From Lichenicoccus sp964247695 (GTDB lineage Bacteria > Pseudomonadota > Alphaproteobacteria > Acetobacterales > Acetobacteraceae): 64,000 nt of DNA. Position numbers and translations under genes: made by a program. Of the stretch, positions 10,364 through 18,151 are shown piece after piece. Under the pieces are notes generated by a model. That model was not told the origin of the DNA and did not search any database. It was given only the letters and a program-made list of their open reading frames with translations. Location of the stretch: the NCBI GenBank assembly GCA_964247695.1, contig CAXTVI010000017.1:24247-88246 (forward strand). The letters are read 5' to 3'. Every line of letters starts with the position of its first letter. Positions within the stretch are counted from its first letter, which is position 1.

Positions 10364-13300
10364 TCAGGACGCGGGGCGCGCGCGCCAGATCAGGTAGGGC
10401 TGTTGCGGCGTGAGGGTCACGGTGTGGAACCTGCCGGTGAGCTGGAACTGGTCGCCGCCGATCAGGTCCTCCAGCAGCAGGGTCGCCTGGTCCGGCAGTC
10501 CCCACTTCCAGAGCGGCAGCTCGACGGTCGCCTGCTGGGTGTTGTACGGGTCGATGCTGACGAAGCAGAACACGCAGTCGCTGCGGTCCCGTGTCGCCTT
10601 CTCGTAGAACAGCACTGCGTCGTTCGCCGCCGGCAGGAAGGCGATCGTCAAATGCGAGCGCAGCGCCGGGTTCTCCGCGCGGATGCGGTTCAGGCGGGTG
10701 ATCTCAGCGACGATATTGCCCGGTCGCTGCCAGTCCCAAATGCGGATCTGGTACTTCTCGCTGTCTAGATACTCCTCGCGTCCCGGCAGGGCCGCGCCCT
10801 CGCACAGCTCGAAGCCGTTATAGACCCCCCACAGACCGGACATGGTGGCTGCCAGCGCGGCGCGGATCAGGAAGCCGGCACGTCCGCTGTTCTGCAGGAA
10901 CACCGGGTTGATGTCGGGCGTGTTGACGAAGAAATGCGGCCGGAAATAGTCGCGCGGCGCCTCCTGCGAGAGCTGGGTGAGGTATTCGGTCAGCTCCGCC
11001 TTGCTGTTGCGCCAGGTGAAGTACGTATAGGACTGGCCGAAGCCGACCTTCGCGAGCCGGCTCATCACCTTCGGACGGGTGAAGGCCTCCGCCAGGAACA
11101 CCGCGTCGGGATAGCGCGCCCGCACCTCGGCGATCATCCATTGCCAGAACGGAAACGGCTTGGTGTGCGGGTTGTCGACCCGGAACAGCCGGATGCCCTG
11201 CTCGCACCAGTAGAGTACGACATTGGCCAGCCCGATCCAAAGCGCCGGCACTGCGCCGTCGGCGTAGAAATCGACGTTGACGATGTCCTGGTACTTCTTC
11301 GGCGGGTTCTCCGCATAGCGGATGCTGCCGTCCGGCCGCCAGGCGAACCAGTCGCGATGCTCGCGCAGCCAGGGATGGTCGGGTGCGCACTGGATGGCGA
11401 AATCGACGGCCAGCTCCAGCCCGTGCGCCTCGGCGGCCTGGCGCAGGTGCAGGAAGTCGGTGAGCGAGCCCAGCGCCGGATGGATCGCGTCATGGCCGCC
11501 TTCCTCGGAGCCTACCGCATACGGGCTGCCGACATCTTCCGGGCCGGGCGTCAGCGTGTTGTTCGGACCCTTGCGGTTGACGCGGCCGATGGGATGGATC
11601 GGCGGGAAATACAGCACGTCGAAGCCCATGTCGCGGATGCGCGGAAGATGGCGCTCGACGTCGCGGAAGGTGCCGTGCCGATGCGGATCGTCGCTCATCG
11701 AGCGCGGGAACACCTCGTACCAGCTGGCAAATCCGGCCGCGGTGCGCTCGGCATCGACCGGGATCGCAGCTGAGGCGACAAGGTGCGGGCGGTCATCCGC
11801 CACATCCATCAGGCTGGCCAGCTCGGGTTCCAGCAGCAGGTCGCGCTGCATGGCCTCGTCCTGCTCCTTGGCCGCGGCGTCGATCCGGCCCAGCGCTTCG
11901 ACCAGCGATGCGGCTGCGGGACCGGCCCGCACGGAGGCGGCCCGAACCATGGCGCGGCCCTCGACCAGCTCGAGGGTGATCGACACGCCGGCGCCGGCCT
12001 TGGCGCCCAGCTCGTGCCGGTAGGTGGCGAAATGATCCCGCCAGGCGACGACCCGGTAACGATGCAGGCCGCGCACCGACAGCGGGAAGCTGGCCGCCCA
12101 GCGGTCGTTGCCAAGCAGGCGCATGTGCGTCTCCTGCCACTCCCCGCCGCCTGGCCCCTGCCATTGCAGGGTGGCGGACAGGATGTCGTGACCGTCTCCG
12201 ATCACGTCGGCCTCGACCTCGACCAGCTCTCCCGCGGTGCGCTTGACCGGGAACAGGCCACCATCGACCGCGGGCGTCACCGCCTCGATCGCAAGTCGCG
12301 CCCAGGCGCCGGCGGCGGCGGCGGCGGCCACGTCCAGGGCCGGGTGCAGTGGCGCGGTCAGCGCGGACGCCTCGAACACCCGGCTCTCGCCGGGCCCGAG
12401 GGTCAGGCGTCGTCCCGGCACCAGGGCGGTGCCGTCGTCGGCGGCGAACGGCGCGAAGACGCCACCGACAGCGGGCAGGAAGGCGGAGGGCTCGATGCCG
12501 GCCGGGCGGTCGAGACTGGCATTTACCAGCAGGATGAGGGCCTTGCCGCTCCAGCGCGCATCGCCCGCATCGGCGCGCAGCATTACTTGCACCGGCTCGC
12601 CCGGCGAGGTCAGGCGCCGGCCGGGCGCGTAACCCGCCGTCCGGTCGGCGATCGCGGACGCCGCGCGGGCCTCGGCGCCGGGTTCCGCAATCCAGCCGAG
12701 GCCGCTGCCCAGGCAATAGGCCAGGGCGCGCCCGAGCGCCGGGCCGGGGGGAACCGGCCCTGGCGGAAGCGGCGCCACAACCGGCGCGACCGGGCGCAGC
12801 ACGGCCATCTCGTCGGCGAGCCAGCGATCCTGCCAGTTCCACCAGGCGAGCGAGCAGGTGACGGCGTCCAGCCCGGCCCCCCGGAGCGTCGCGATCTCCT
12901 CCCATGCCACGCTGGCGGTGTCGGCGATCAGGAAGGCCGACGGAGCGGCGCCACGCAGCGCCCGCAGCAGCGGCGCCAGCAAACCGCGCGGCAGGTTCGC
13001 AAGCCCTTGCAGCCTCACGCCGCCGGCGCCCGCGTCGATCCAGCCGGCGATCGTCTCGCCCCACCAGGTGCCCAGGCGGCGGGCGCCAGCCTCGTCGTGC
13101 AGGATCGGGCGCGCGAGATGCGGCGTATGCGCGATGCGCGGATCGAGAACCTGGCCACGATCCGGCGGGCTGAACAGGTCGGGCCGCTCTTGAGCGGCTT
13201 CGCCCTCGACGGCGACACAGTCCAGCGCCAGGTCGATCAGCAGCGGCAGCTTCGGCGCGATCCGTCCGCCGGCCAGCACGACCGCGGCCGCCGCGATGGC

Positions 13301-13492
13301 CTGCCAGGCCGCCTGCGCGCCGGTCAGCACGCCGGCATCGCCGCTGACCTGCAGCAGGTCGGGCAGCAGCAGGTGCGTAGCCCCGGCATGGCTGGCCGTA
13401 TCGCCGGGCAGCGCGGACCCCGGCAGCAACGCGATGCGCGGCGGCGACTTCAGGATCGGCTCGCGTGAGCTGGTCTTCTCGAACGAGTCCAT
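10364..13492 (-). CDS. glgE: Alpha-1,4-glucan:maltose-1-phosphate maltosyltransferase with a long N-terminal extension
   Basis: GH13_3 enzyme that elongates alpha-1,4-glucan with maltose from maltose-1-phosphate. The protein is 1042 residues against about 660-700 for actinobacterial GlgE. The canonical part starts near residue 410 with the DUF3416-type N domain (EAVTPAVDGGLFPVKRTAGE), then the barrel with FPPIHPIGRVNRKG, the nucleophile in IRLFRVDNPHTKPF and the Glu in AVFLAEAFTRPKVM. Residues 1-400 are extra. Pieces such as AGGVRLQGLANLP and LIADTASVAWEEIATLRGAG resemble worn GH13 barrel strands without the catalytic acids (inference). GGGACG precedes the ATG at 13492. It is the first gene of the operon, and a strong EcfG-type promoter lies about 100 nt upstream. 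Confidence 0.93.
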   Translation of the reverse strand: MDSFEKTSSREPILKSPPRIALLPGSALPGDTASHAGATHLLLPDLLQVSGDAGVLTGAQAAWQAIAAAAVVLAGGRIAPKLPLLIDLALDCVAVEGEAAQERPDLFSPPDRGQVLDPRIAHTPHLARPILHDEAGARRLGTWWGETIAGWIDAGAGGVRLQGLANLPRGLLAPLLRALRGAAPSAFLIADTASVAWEEIATLRGAGLDAVTCSLAWWNWQDRWLADEMAVLRPVAPVVAPLPPGPVPPGPALGRALAYCLGSGLGWIAEPGAEARAASAIADRTAGYAPGRRLTSPGEPVQVMLRADAGDARWSGKALILLVNASLDRPAGIEPSAFLPAVGGVFAPFAADDGTALVPGRRLTLGPGESRVFEASALTAPLHPALDVAAAAAAGAWARLAIEAVTPAVDGGLFPVKRTAGELVEVEADVIGDGHDILSATLQWQGPGGGEWQETHMRLLGNDRWAASFPLSVRGLHRYRVVAWRDHFATYRHELGAKAGAGVSITLELVEGRAMVRAASVRAGPAAASLVEALGRIDAAAKEQDEAMQRDLLLEPELASLMDVADDRPHLVASAAIPVDAERTAAGFASWYEVFPRSMSDDPHRHGTFRDVERHLPRIRDMGFDVLYFPPIHPIGRVNRKGPNNTLTPGPEDVGSPYAVGSEEGGHDAIHPALGSLTDFLHLRQAAEAHGLELAVDFAIQCAPDHPWLREHRDWFAWRPDGSIRYAENPPKKYQDIVNVDFYADGAVPALWIGLANVVLYWCEQGIRLFRVDNPHTKPFPFWQWMIAEVRARYPDAVFLAEAFTRPKVMSRLAKVGFGQSYTYFTWRNSKAELTEYLTQLSQEAPRDYFRPHFFVNTPDINPVFLQNSGRAGFLIRAALAATMSGLWGVYNGFELCEGAALPGREEYLDSEKYQIRIWDWQRPGNIVAEITRLNRIRAENPALRSHLTIAFLPAANDAVLFYEKATRDRSDCVFCFVSIDPYNTQQATVELPLWKWGLPDQATLLLEDLIGGDQFQLTGRFHTVTLTPQQPYLIWRARPAS

Positions 13493-13591
13493 GGCGCGTC
13501 CCGGTTGATCCGGAGCCCGGACGGCACGAGTGCGCGCATCCGGGTCCTGTTGTCACGTTGGTCCGCCTCGGTGGCAGGCCGGCGGGTGGCG

Positions 13592-13617
13592 AACGCCTCG
13601 TGGCGGAAGCCGGTTCC
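13592..13617 (-). promoter_or_regulatory. EcfG-type (general stress response) promoter for the glgE operon
   Basis: On the minus strand the sequence reads GGAAC (13617-13613), 17 nt, then CGTT (13595-13592). This matches the alphaproteobacterial EcfG consensus GGAAC-N16/17-CGTT exactly. It points at glgE, whose start is 100 nt downstream, and lies between glgE and phyR, beside the genes that encode EcfG, NepR and PhyR. The match is read directly from the sequence; its use in vivo is inferred. Confidence 0.75.
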
Positions 13618-13672
13618 CTCGTTACGGGGCCGTCATTCCGGCGCCCGGCTGCAGGCGATCCGGCACCGCCGG

Positions 13673-14416
13673 CTACTTCAGGCTGATGCCGCCGGTGACG
13701 GCCTGATAGGTCGCGATCGCCAGCGTCAGCGGCTCGAACGGCTTGGTGATGACGAAGGCGGGCTCCACCGTCTCACCGGTCAGCAGGCGCTCCGGGTAGG
13801 CGGTCACGAAGATCACCGGCGCGTAGTGGTGCTTGAGGATACGGCTGACCGCGGAGGTGCCATCGCCGCCGAGGCCGAGATTGATATCGGCCAGGATCAG
13901 CCCGGGCCGGGTCTTCTGCGCGATCTTGACGGCGTCGGCCTCGGTGGAGGCGACGCCGACCACCCGGTGGCCGCAGCCGAGCACGAGCTCCTCGATGTCC
14001 ATGGCGATGATCGGCTCGTCCTCGATGATGAGCACGTCGGTCGCCGCCGAGGCGCGCAGCCGGTCGCGCGCATCGGCGAGCTGGGCACCGGCCTCGCCGA
14101 CGTCCAGGCCCACGATCGGCGCTGCATCCTCGAGCGGCACCTCTTCCAGCGAGGTCAGCAGCAGCAGTTGCCGCTGGCGCGCGGTCAGGCCTTCCTCCAC
14201 CGCGCCGGGATCGACCAGCCCGAACTCGAAGCGCCGGGTCACCCAGTTGTACAGCCCGTGCCGCGCGGTGCGGTCGTCGGTGGGAGCGGAGAGCAGCTCG
14301 CGCAGGCTCTCGGCAACGAGCAGATCGCCACGCGGTTGGCTTCCGGTCAGGGCACGCGCATAACGTCGGGCATAGGGAAGAGCGCGGATCAGGTCGTCGC
14401 GCCGCGTGGTGGCCAT
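13673..14416 (-). CDS. phyR: PhyR-type response regulator / anti-anti-sigma factor
   Basis: Master activator of the alphaproteobacterial general stress response: when phosphorylated, its sigma-like domain binds NepR and releases EcfG. The 247-residue protein has the PhyR order: an N-terminal sigma-factor-like domain (about 1-118; ARRYARALTGSQPRGDLLV, then TARQRQLLLLTSLEEVPLEDA) and a C-terminal receiver (about 126-247) with acidic residues in IIEDEP, phospho-acceptor Asp177 in LADINLG and Lys in VITKPFEP. I chose ATG 14416 because the family begins this way and further upstream the frame is low-complexity. It is divergent from the first sigma factor gene, and its last codons lie 56 nt from the glgE promoter. 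Confidence 0.95.
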   Translation of the reverse strand: MATTRRDDLIRALPYARRYARALTGSQPRGDLLVAESLRELLSAPTDDRTARHGLYNWVTRRFEFGLVDPGAVEEGLTARQRQLLLLTSLEEVPLEDAAPIVGLDVGEAGAQLADARDRLRASAATDVLIIEDEPIIAMDIEELVLGCGHRVVGVASTEADAVKIAQKTRPGLILADINLGLGGDGTSAVSRILKHHYAPVIFVTAYPERLLTGETVEPAFVITKPFEPLTLAIATYQAVTGGISLK

Positions 14417-14445
14417 CAGGCGTCTCTTTCTGGGCAGAACATGGT

Positions 14446-15060
14446 GTGGGATTGCAGCGTAGCACGCGAGCGGGCGATGTCGGAGCCGACGACGCGGCGG
14501 CAGGAAACGTGGAAGTCGGAGAGATCGGGGCCGGAAACGCGGCAGTCGGAAATGCCGGTGCCGCAGACGCCGCCCGCGTGCCCGCATTCCAGCGCGACAT
14601 CTCGGCGCTGCTGCCGGATCTGCGTGGCTTCGCCCGGTTCCTGACGCGCGATGCGAGTGCCGCGGACGATCTGGTGCAGGACACCCTGGTCCGGGCGCTC
14701 GCGGCGCAGACGCAGTTCCAGGCGGACACCAACCTCAAGGCATGGCTGTTCACCATCCAGCGCAACGCCTTCTACGAACAGGCACGACGGCGCCAGCGCG
14801 AGACCCGGGTGATGAGCAGCCGGATTCCGCCGCCCGACACCGTTGCCCCGGCGGCGTCGCACCGCGCGGAGGTCGCCGACCTGCAGCGCATGTTGTTCAT
14901 GCTGCCGCCGTTGCTGCGGGAGGCGCTGGTGCTTGTGGGCGCGCAGGAACTCAGTCACGAGCAGGCTGCCGCGATCTGCGGGGTTCCCGTTGGCACGATG
15001 AAGGCGCGTGTCTCGCGGGCGCGCAGCCAGCTGGCGCGGGCGGTCGCCGAGGCCGGTTGA
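14446..15060 (+). CDS. EcfG-family RNA polymerase sigma factor (copy 1)
   Basis: ECF sigma factor of the general stress response type. The region-2 core is FARFLTRDASAADDLVQDTL plus LKAWLFTIQRNAFYEQARR. Region 4 is LPPLLREALVLVGAQELS followed by the helix-turn-helix AAAICGVPVGTMKARVSRAR. The GTG at 14446 gives 204 residues, but residues 10-45 are a Gly/Ala/Val/Asp-rich stretch made from imperfect 30-bp repeats, which is not typical of EcfG. An in-frame GTG at 14578 would give a 160-residue core, though neither start has a clear ribosome binding site. It is divergent from phyR with about 30 nt between the annotated starts. The family is clear; the N-terminus is uncertain. Confidence 0.85.
   Translation: MGLQRSTRAGDVGADDAAAGNVEVGEIGAGNAAVGNAGAADAARVPAFQRDISALLPDLRGFARFLTRDASAADDLVQDTLVRALAAQTQFQADTNLKAWLFTIQRNAFYEQARRRQRETRVMSSRIPPPDTVAPAASHRAEVADLQRMLFMLPPLLREALVLVGAQELSHEQAAAICGVPVGTMKARVSRARSQLARAVAEAG
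14503..14562 (+). repeat. Imperfect 30-bp tandem repeat at the 5' end of the first sigma factor gene
   Basis: The 18-mer starting GGAAACGTGGAAGTCGGA at 14503 recurs as GGAAACGCGGCAGTCGGA at 14533 (16 of 18 identical, period 30). A third, weaker unit follows. Read in the sigma-factor frame it gives 10-residue units GNVEVGEIGA and GNAAVGNAGA. It lies in the phyR/sigma divergent region, so it may be a spacer or regulatory repeat rather than folded protein. Confidence 0.7.
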
Positions 15061-15304
15061 GCTCTGACGCCGGGAAGCGGAGACGGCACTGCGGTTCTTT
15101 CTGCTGACGGGCTGTGGCGGGACGTGCGTACGAACGGGTGCTGATCGCGTCCTACTGGACGAACCTAGCGCGGTGATAGCCGAACGCAAAACAGCGGCCG
15201 GGACCATCCGAGGCAGGCTCCAGTTTTCGTGAATGAAACCAGCTGCGGCGTGTGCAACCGGATGCAAATACCGGTCATTGGTGGGGCAGAACTGGAGACC
15301 AAGC

Positions 15305-15901
15305 ATGTCGAACTGCTTCCACGATCAGGTCATTACCATCCTCCCCAAGCTGCGCATCCAGGCCTTGGCCCTGACACGCAACCGCGCCGCCGCCGAGGAC
15401 CTGGTCCAGGATGCCGTCTGCAACGCGCTCTCCGCCCAGGCGAGCTTCATTCCGGGGACCAATTTCGCCGCCTGGATGCACCGGATCCTGCGCAACCGGT
15501 TCATCTCCAACCTGCGCAAGCGTCGTGACACCACCGACATCGACGATGTGCCGTCATCCGTCTTCGCGACAGAGGCGCCGCACGAGGATCGTCTCGCCCT
15601 GAAGGACCTGAGCAAGGCGATCGGCCGGTTGCCCGCCGACCAGCGCGAGGCGCTCATCATGGTCGTTGTGCAGGGCATGAGCTATGAGGCGCTGGCAGAA
15701 TCGACGGGCTGCGCCGTCGGCACCGCAAAAAGCCGCGTCTTCCGTGCCCGCCGGCAGCTCGAGGCCTGGCTGATGGGCGAGACGCCTGCGAAGGGCGAGG
15801 CCCGGGCCGTGGCGGCCAAGGCGGCGCAGATCTCGCGGCAGGTCGATGCGCGCCTGCGGGAAGCAGGCAGGTTCGCTACCCTCGAAACCAGCTACGCCTG
15901 A
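15305..15901 (+). CDS. EcfG-family RNA polymerase sigma factor (copy 2)
   Basis: Second EcfG-type sigma factor in the locus, 198 residues. Region 2 reads LALTRNRAAAEDLVQDAVC followed by FAAWMHRILRNRFISNLRKR. Region 4 reads LPADQREALIMVVVQGMSYE followed by LAESTGCAVGTAKSRVFRAR. The start MSNCFHDQVITILPKLRIQA at 15305 has GGAG about 8 nt upstream and matches the usual EcfG N-terminus; the frame extends 24 codons further but without family resemblance. It lies upstream of nepR on the same strand, the usual place for ecfG. It resembles EcfG proteins more closely than copy 1 does and is the likelier main stress sigma factor (inference). Confidence 0.92.
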   Translation: MSNCFHDQVITILPKLRIQALALTRNRAAAEDLVQDAVCNALSAQASFIPGTNFAAWMHRILRNRFISNLRKRRDTTDIDDVPSSVFATEAPHEDRLALKDLSKAIGRLPADQREALIMVVVQGMSYEALAESTGCAVGTAKSRVFRARRQLEAWLMGETPAKGEARAVAAKAAQISRQVDARLREAGRFATLETSYA

Positions 15902-15959
15902 CACGGAGCGCCGACGGATGGGGGTTCGGCACGTCCCGTGGCGGACACGCAAAGCCGGC

Positions 15960-15984
15960 GGAACTGCGGCAGGAGTGTGACGCT
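15960..15984 (+). promoter_or_regulatory. Candidate EcfG-type promoter for nepR and the kinase gene
   Basis: GGAAC at 15960-15964, 16 nt, then CGCT at 15981-15984: the -35 element is perfect and the -10 differs at one position from CGTT. It lies about 50 nt before nepR. Autoregulation of nepR by EcfG is common in alphaproteobacteria, which supports the call. Confidence 0.5.
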
Positions 15985-16034
15985 ACGATCTGGTACGGCG
16001 TGTGCGCGCTGGGAGCCAGGGCTGATCCATCTCG

Positions 16035-16205
16035 ATGACCAAGAGCAAGGATGGTGAGAACAAGTCTGGCCGGCGCGGGAAGCCGAAACAGTCTTCCGCA
16101 TTCGACCACTGGCTCAACCGGGGCCTGCACGAGCTGTTCGATGATGTGGCAAAGGAGCCCATCCCCGAGGAACTGCTGAAGCTGATCGAGGACGACAAGA
16201 GCTGA
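16035..16205 (+). CDS. nepR: NepR anti-sigma factor (56 residues)
   Basis: Small cytoplasmic anti-sigma factor that holds EcfG inactive until phosphorylated PhyR binds it. The ATG at 16035 opens a 57-codon frame ending at 16205. The N-terminus is basic and disordered (MTKSKDGENKSGRRGKPKQ). It is followed by the NepR core FDHWLNRGLHELFDDVAKEP and IPEELLKLIEDD, which carries the two amphipathic helices and the conserved EP(I/V)P turn of the family. Its TGA shares one base with the ATG of the kinase gene (TGATG), so the two are translationally coupled. Position between ecfG and a sensor kinase, opposite phyR, is the classic arrangement. Confidence 0.93.
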   Translation: MTKSKDGENKSGRRGKPKQSSAFDHWLNRGLHELFDDVAKEPIPEELLKLIEDDKS

Positions 16206-18049
16206 TGGCCGGTCCCGCCGGAACCACTCCTGCAGGGGCCGGTTCTTCAGGAGCGGGTGCTCCCAAGCGAGGCAGGCCGGAGCGTCGCGATCGTCCCGGT
16301 CGCGCGTCCGGCGCGCTTCCTGCGGGTCGTCGGATCGTGACAGACGTACTCGGCGCCGTGAGCACCAGGATGATCGCGATCATCTTGCTTTCGTCAATGC
16401 CGCTGGCGCTGCTCAGCGGCTTGGTGTCCTGGCACAGTTACCAGAGCGTTTCGGGCTACAGCAACACGCGCGCCGAGGCGATGCAGCGGCTGTTTCGCGA
16501 GCGTGCGCGACAGGATCTCGATCAGGGCAGGCGATTCCTCGCCGGCGTGTCGCGCCTCGGCGAACTCGACGAGCCCGGGACCTGTGGTGCGGCACTCAAG
16601 GTGGCGCTGGCGACCCAGGACGGCCGCTACCGGGCGCTGGCGCTCTATGACGGCAACGGTCGCCTGCTCTGCGCCGCGGGCGCGACAACCCCGAGCGTGC
16701 GCGACGATCCCGCACAGGCTGCCTCCGGCGGCAGGCGGGACATCGTCATGCGGGTCTCCGGCCCGACCGGTCCGCTGACGCTGATCGCCGGGACGCACGT
16801 CGGCTGGTCCCGCGACGAAATCTTCGGGAGCGCCCACCGGACCGGTTTTCTGGAACGCGACTGGCCGGTGCGCGCCTGGCTGATCCGCGGCGACACCGTC
16901 GCGGAGCCGCTCTGCACGGATTGCGGCTGGACGCCGCCGCCCGACATCGCCGCGATGCGGACCCGGGCCGAGGCCGGTCACGGCGATGCCGTAGGCTGGA
17001 ACGGCGGGTCCATGGCCATGACCAGGCTAGCCGCGGATCTTGACGTGCTCACGATCACCCAGCCGACCCGGGAGGAGGCCCGGGCGCTGAGCATTTTCAT
17101 CATGCAGGTGATCGGCATCGTGCTGGTGCTGGGACTGGGCCTGATCGCGGTCGCGGTCGGCGCGAACCGGCTGGTCGTGGCGCCGCTGCAGGAGCTGACC
17201 GGCGCCGTCGTGCACTGGCGGCGCGCCGGTGACTACCAGGCGCGCGAGATCCGCTACATGCCAATGGAACTGCGCGAACTGTCGCACGCCTTCACCCAGG
17301 CGACCCGCAGCCTCGCGCGCCACGAGGACAACCTGCGCAAGGCCGAGACCAAGCAGGCGCTGCTGATCAAGGAGATCCACCACCGGGTGAAGAACAACCT
17401 GCAGATCATTGCATCGCTGCTCAACCTGCAGGCCAACCGCATTCGCCAGCCCGAGGCGCGGGCGGAGTTCGCTTCTGCCCGCGACCGGGTCCGGGCACTG
17501 GCGACACTACACCGCTACCTCTATTCGGAGGGGGAGCTGCAGACCTTCAACATGCGCTCCTTCCTGGAGGAGCTGTGCGGGCAGCTGTTCCAGGCGATCG
17601 GTGAGCGGGAGGGCCGGCGGATCCGACTCGAGATCGACGCGCCGGAGATCGCGATGTCGACCGACCAGGCAGTGCCGCTCTCGCTTGTCGTGACCGAGGC
17701 GGTCAGCAACGCGGTAAAATATGCCTTTCCCGGTGGCCGCAGCGGCCACGTCCGCGTCAGCCTGGCCCCGATCACCAACGGGCGCGCGCGGCTCGCCATC
17801 GAGGATGACGGGATCGGCATTCCGGCCGGGCGGGTGGAGACCGAGTCCGGTATCCGTGACGGCCTCGGCATCCAGTTGATCCGCGGCTTCGCCCGCCAGC
17901 TTGGAGCGCAGCTCGACGTTCAGGAAGGCTGGACGCAGACCAGCGGAGGGACGCGCTACGTGCTGGTCTTCCCGCTCAACCCGGAGGCGGCCGAAGCGGA
18001 GGATCTCGACGAGGACGTCGATGCCGCAACCGGGGCCGGGGCTGGATGA
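16205..18049 (+). CDS. Membrane sensor histidine kinase, HisKA_2 family (PhyK-like)
   Basis: Likely sensor kinase that phosphorylates PhyR. The 614-residue protein has a cytoplasmic basic N-terminus, a membrane segment at about residues 56-76, a periplasmic sensing region of about 215 residues, and a second membrane segment at about 296-320. A HAMP-like region follows, then the HisKA_2 dimerisation motif LIKEIHHRVKNNLQIIASLL with phospho-acceptor His392. The HATPase domain has VVTEAVSNAVKYAFPGG, AIEDDGIGIP and GLGIQLIRGFARQLGAQL. Periplasmic cysteines (GTCGAAL, LLCAAG, LCTDCGW) could be redox- or metal-sensitive (inference). The true start may be downstream, since the first 50 residues are low-complexity, but the TGATG junction with nepR favours 16205. 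Confidence 0.9.
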   Translation: MAGPAGTTPAGAGSSGAGAPKRGRPERRDRPGRASGALPAGRRIVTDVLGAVSTRMIAIILLSSMPLALLSGLVSWHSYQSVSGYSNTRAEAMQRLFRERARQDLDQGRRFLAGVSRLGELDEPGTCGAALKVALATQDGRYRALALYDGNGRLLCAAGATTPSVRDDPAQAASGGRRDIVMRVSGPTGPLTLIAGTHVGWSRDEIFGSAHRTGFLERDWPVRAWLIRGDTVAEPLCTDCGWTPPPDIAAMRTRAEAGHGDAVGWNGGSMAMTRLAADLDVLTITQPTREEARALSIFIMQVIGIVLVLGLGLIAVAVGANRLVVAPLQELTGAVVHWRRAGDYQAREIRYMPMELRELSHAFTQATRSLARHEDNLRKAETKQALLIKEIHHRVKNNLQIIASLLNLQANRIRQPEARAEFASARDRVRALATLHRYLYSEGELQTFNMRSFLEELCGQLFQAIGEREGRRIRLEIDAPEIAMSTDQAVPLSLVVTEAVSNAVKYAFPGGRSGHVRVSLAPITNGRARLAIEDDGIGIPAGRVETESGIRDGLGIQLIRGFARQLGAQLDVQEGWTQTSGGTRYVLVFPLNPEAAEAEDLDEDVDAATGAGAG

Positions 18050-18051
18050 AA

Positions 18052-18075
18052 CCTTCGCAACCTAGACGCCGAAGG
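18052..18075 (+). terminator. Possible hairpin after the stress-response kinase gene
   Basis: CCTTCG (18052-18057) and CGAAGG (18070-18075) form a 6-bp stem with a 12-nt loop, 3 nt after the kinase stop and before cydD. There is no T-run, so this is a weak terminator candidate. Confidence 0.3.
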
Positions 18076-18151
18076 GTTCGTATCCCGGTCAACACTCCAT
18101 GTGGGGTCTGTCACTGAAGCTGCCGCTTGGCTAGACCTGCTGCGGCTGGGC

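Noticed and set aside
15061..15304. An EcfG promoter before the second sigma factor gene
   Set aside because: GGGACC at about 15200 is the nearest match, but it is not GGAAC and no CGTT lies at the right distance.
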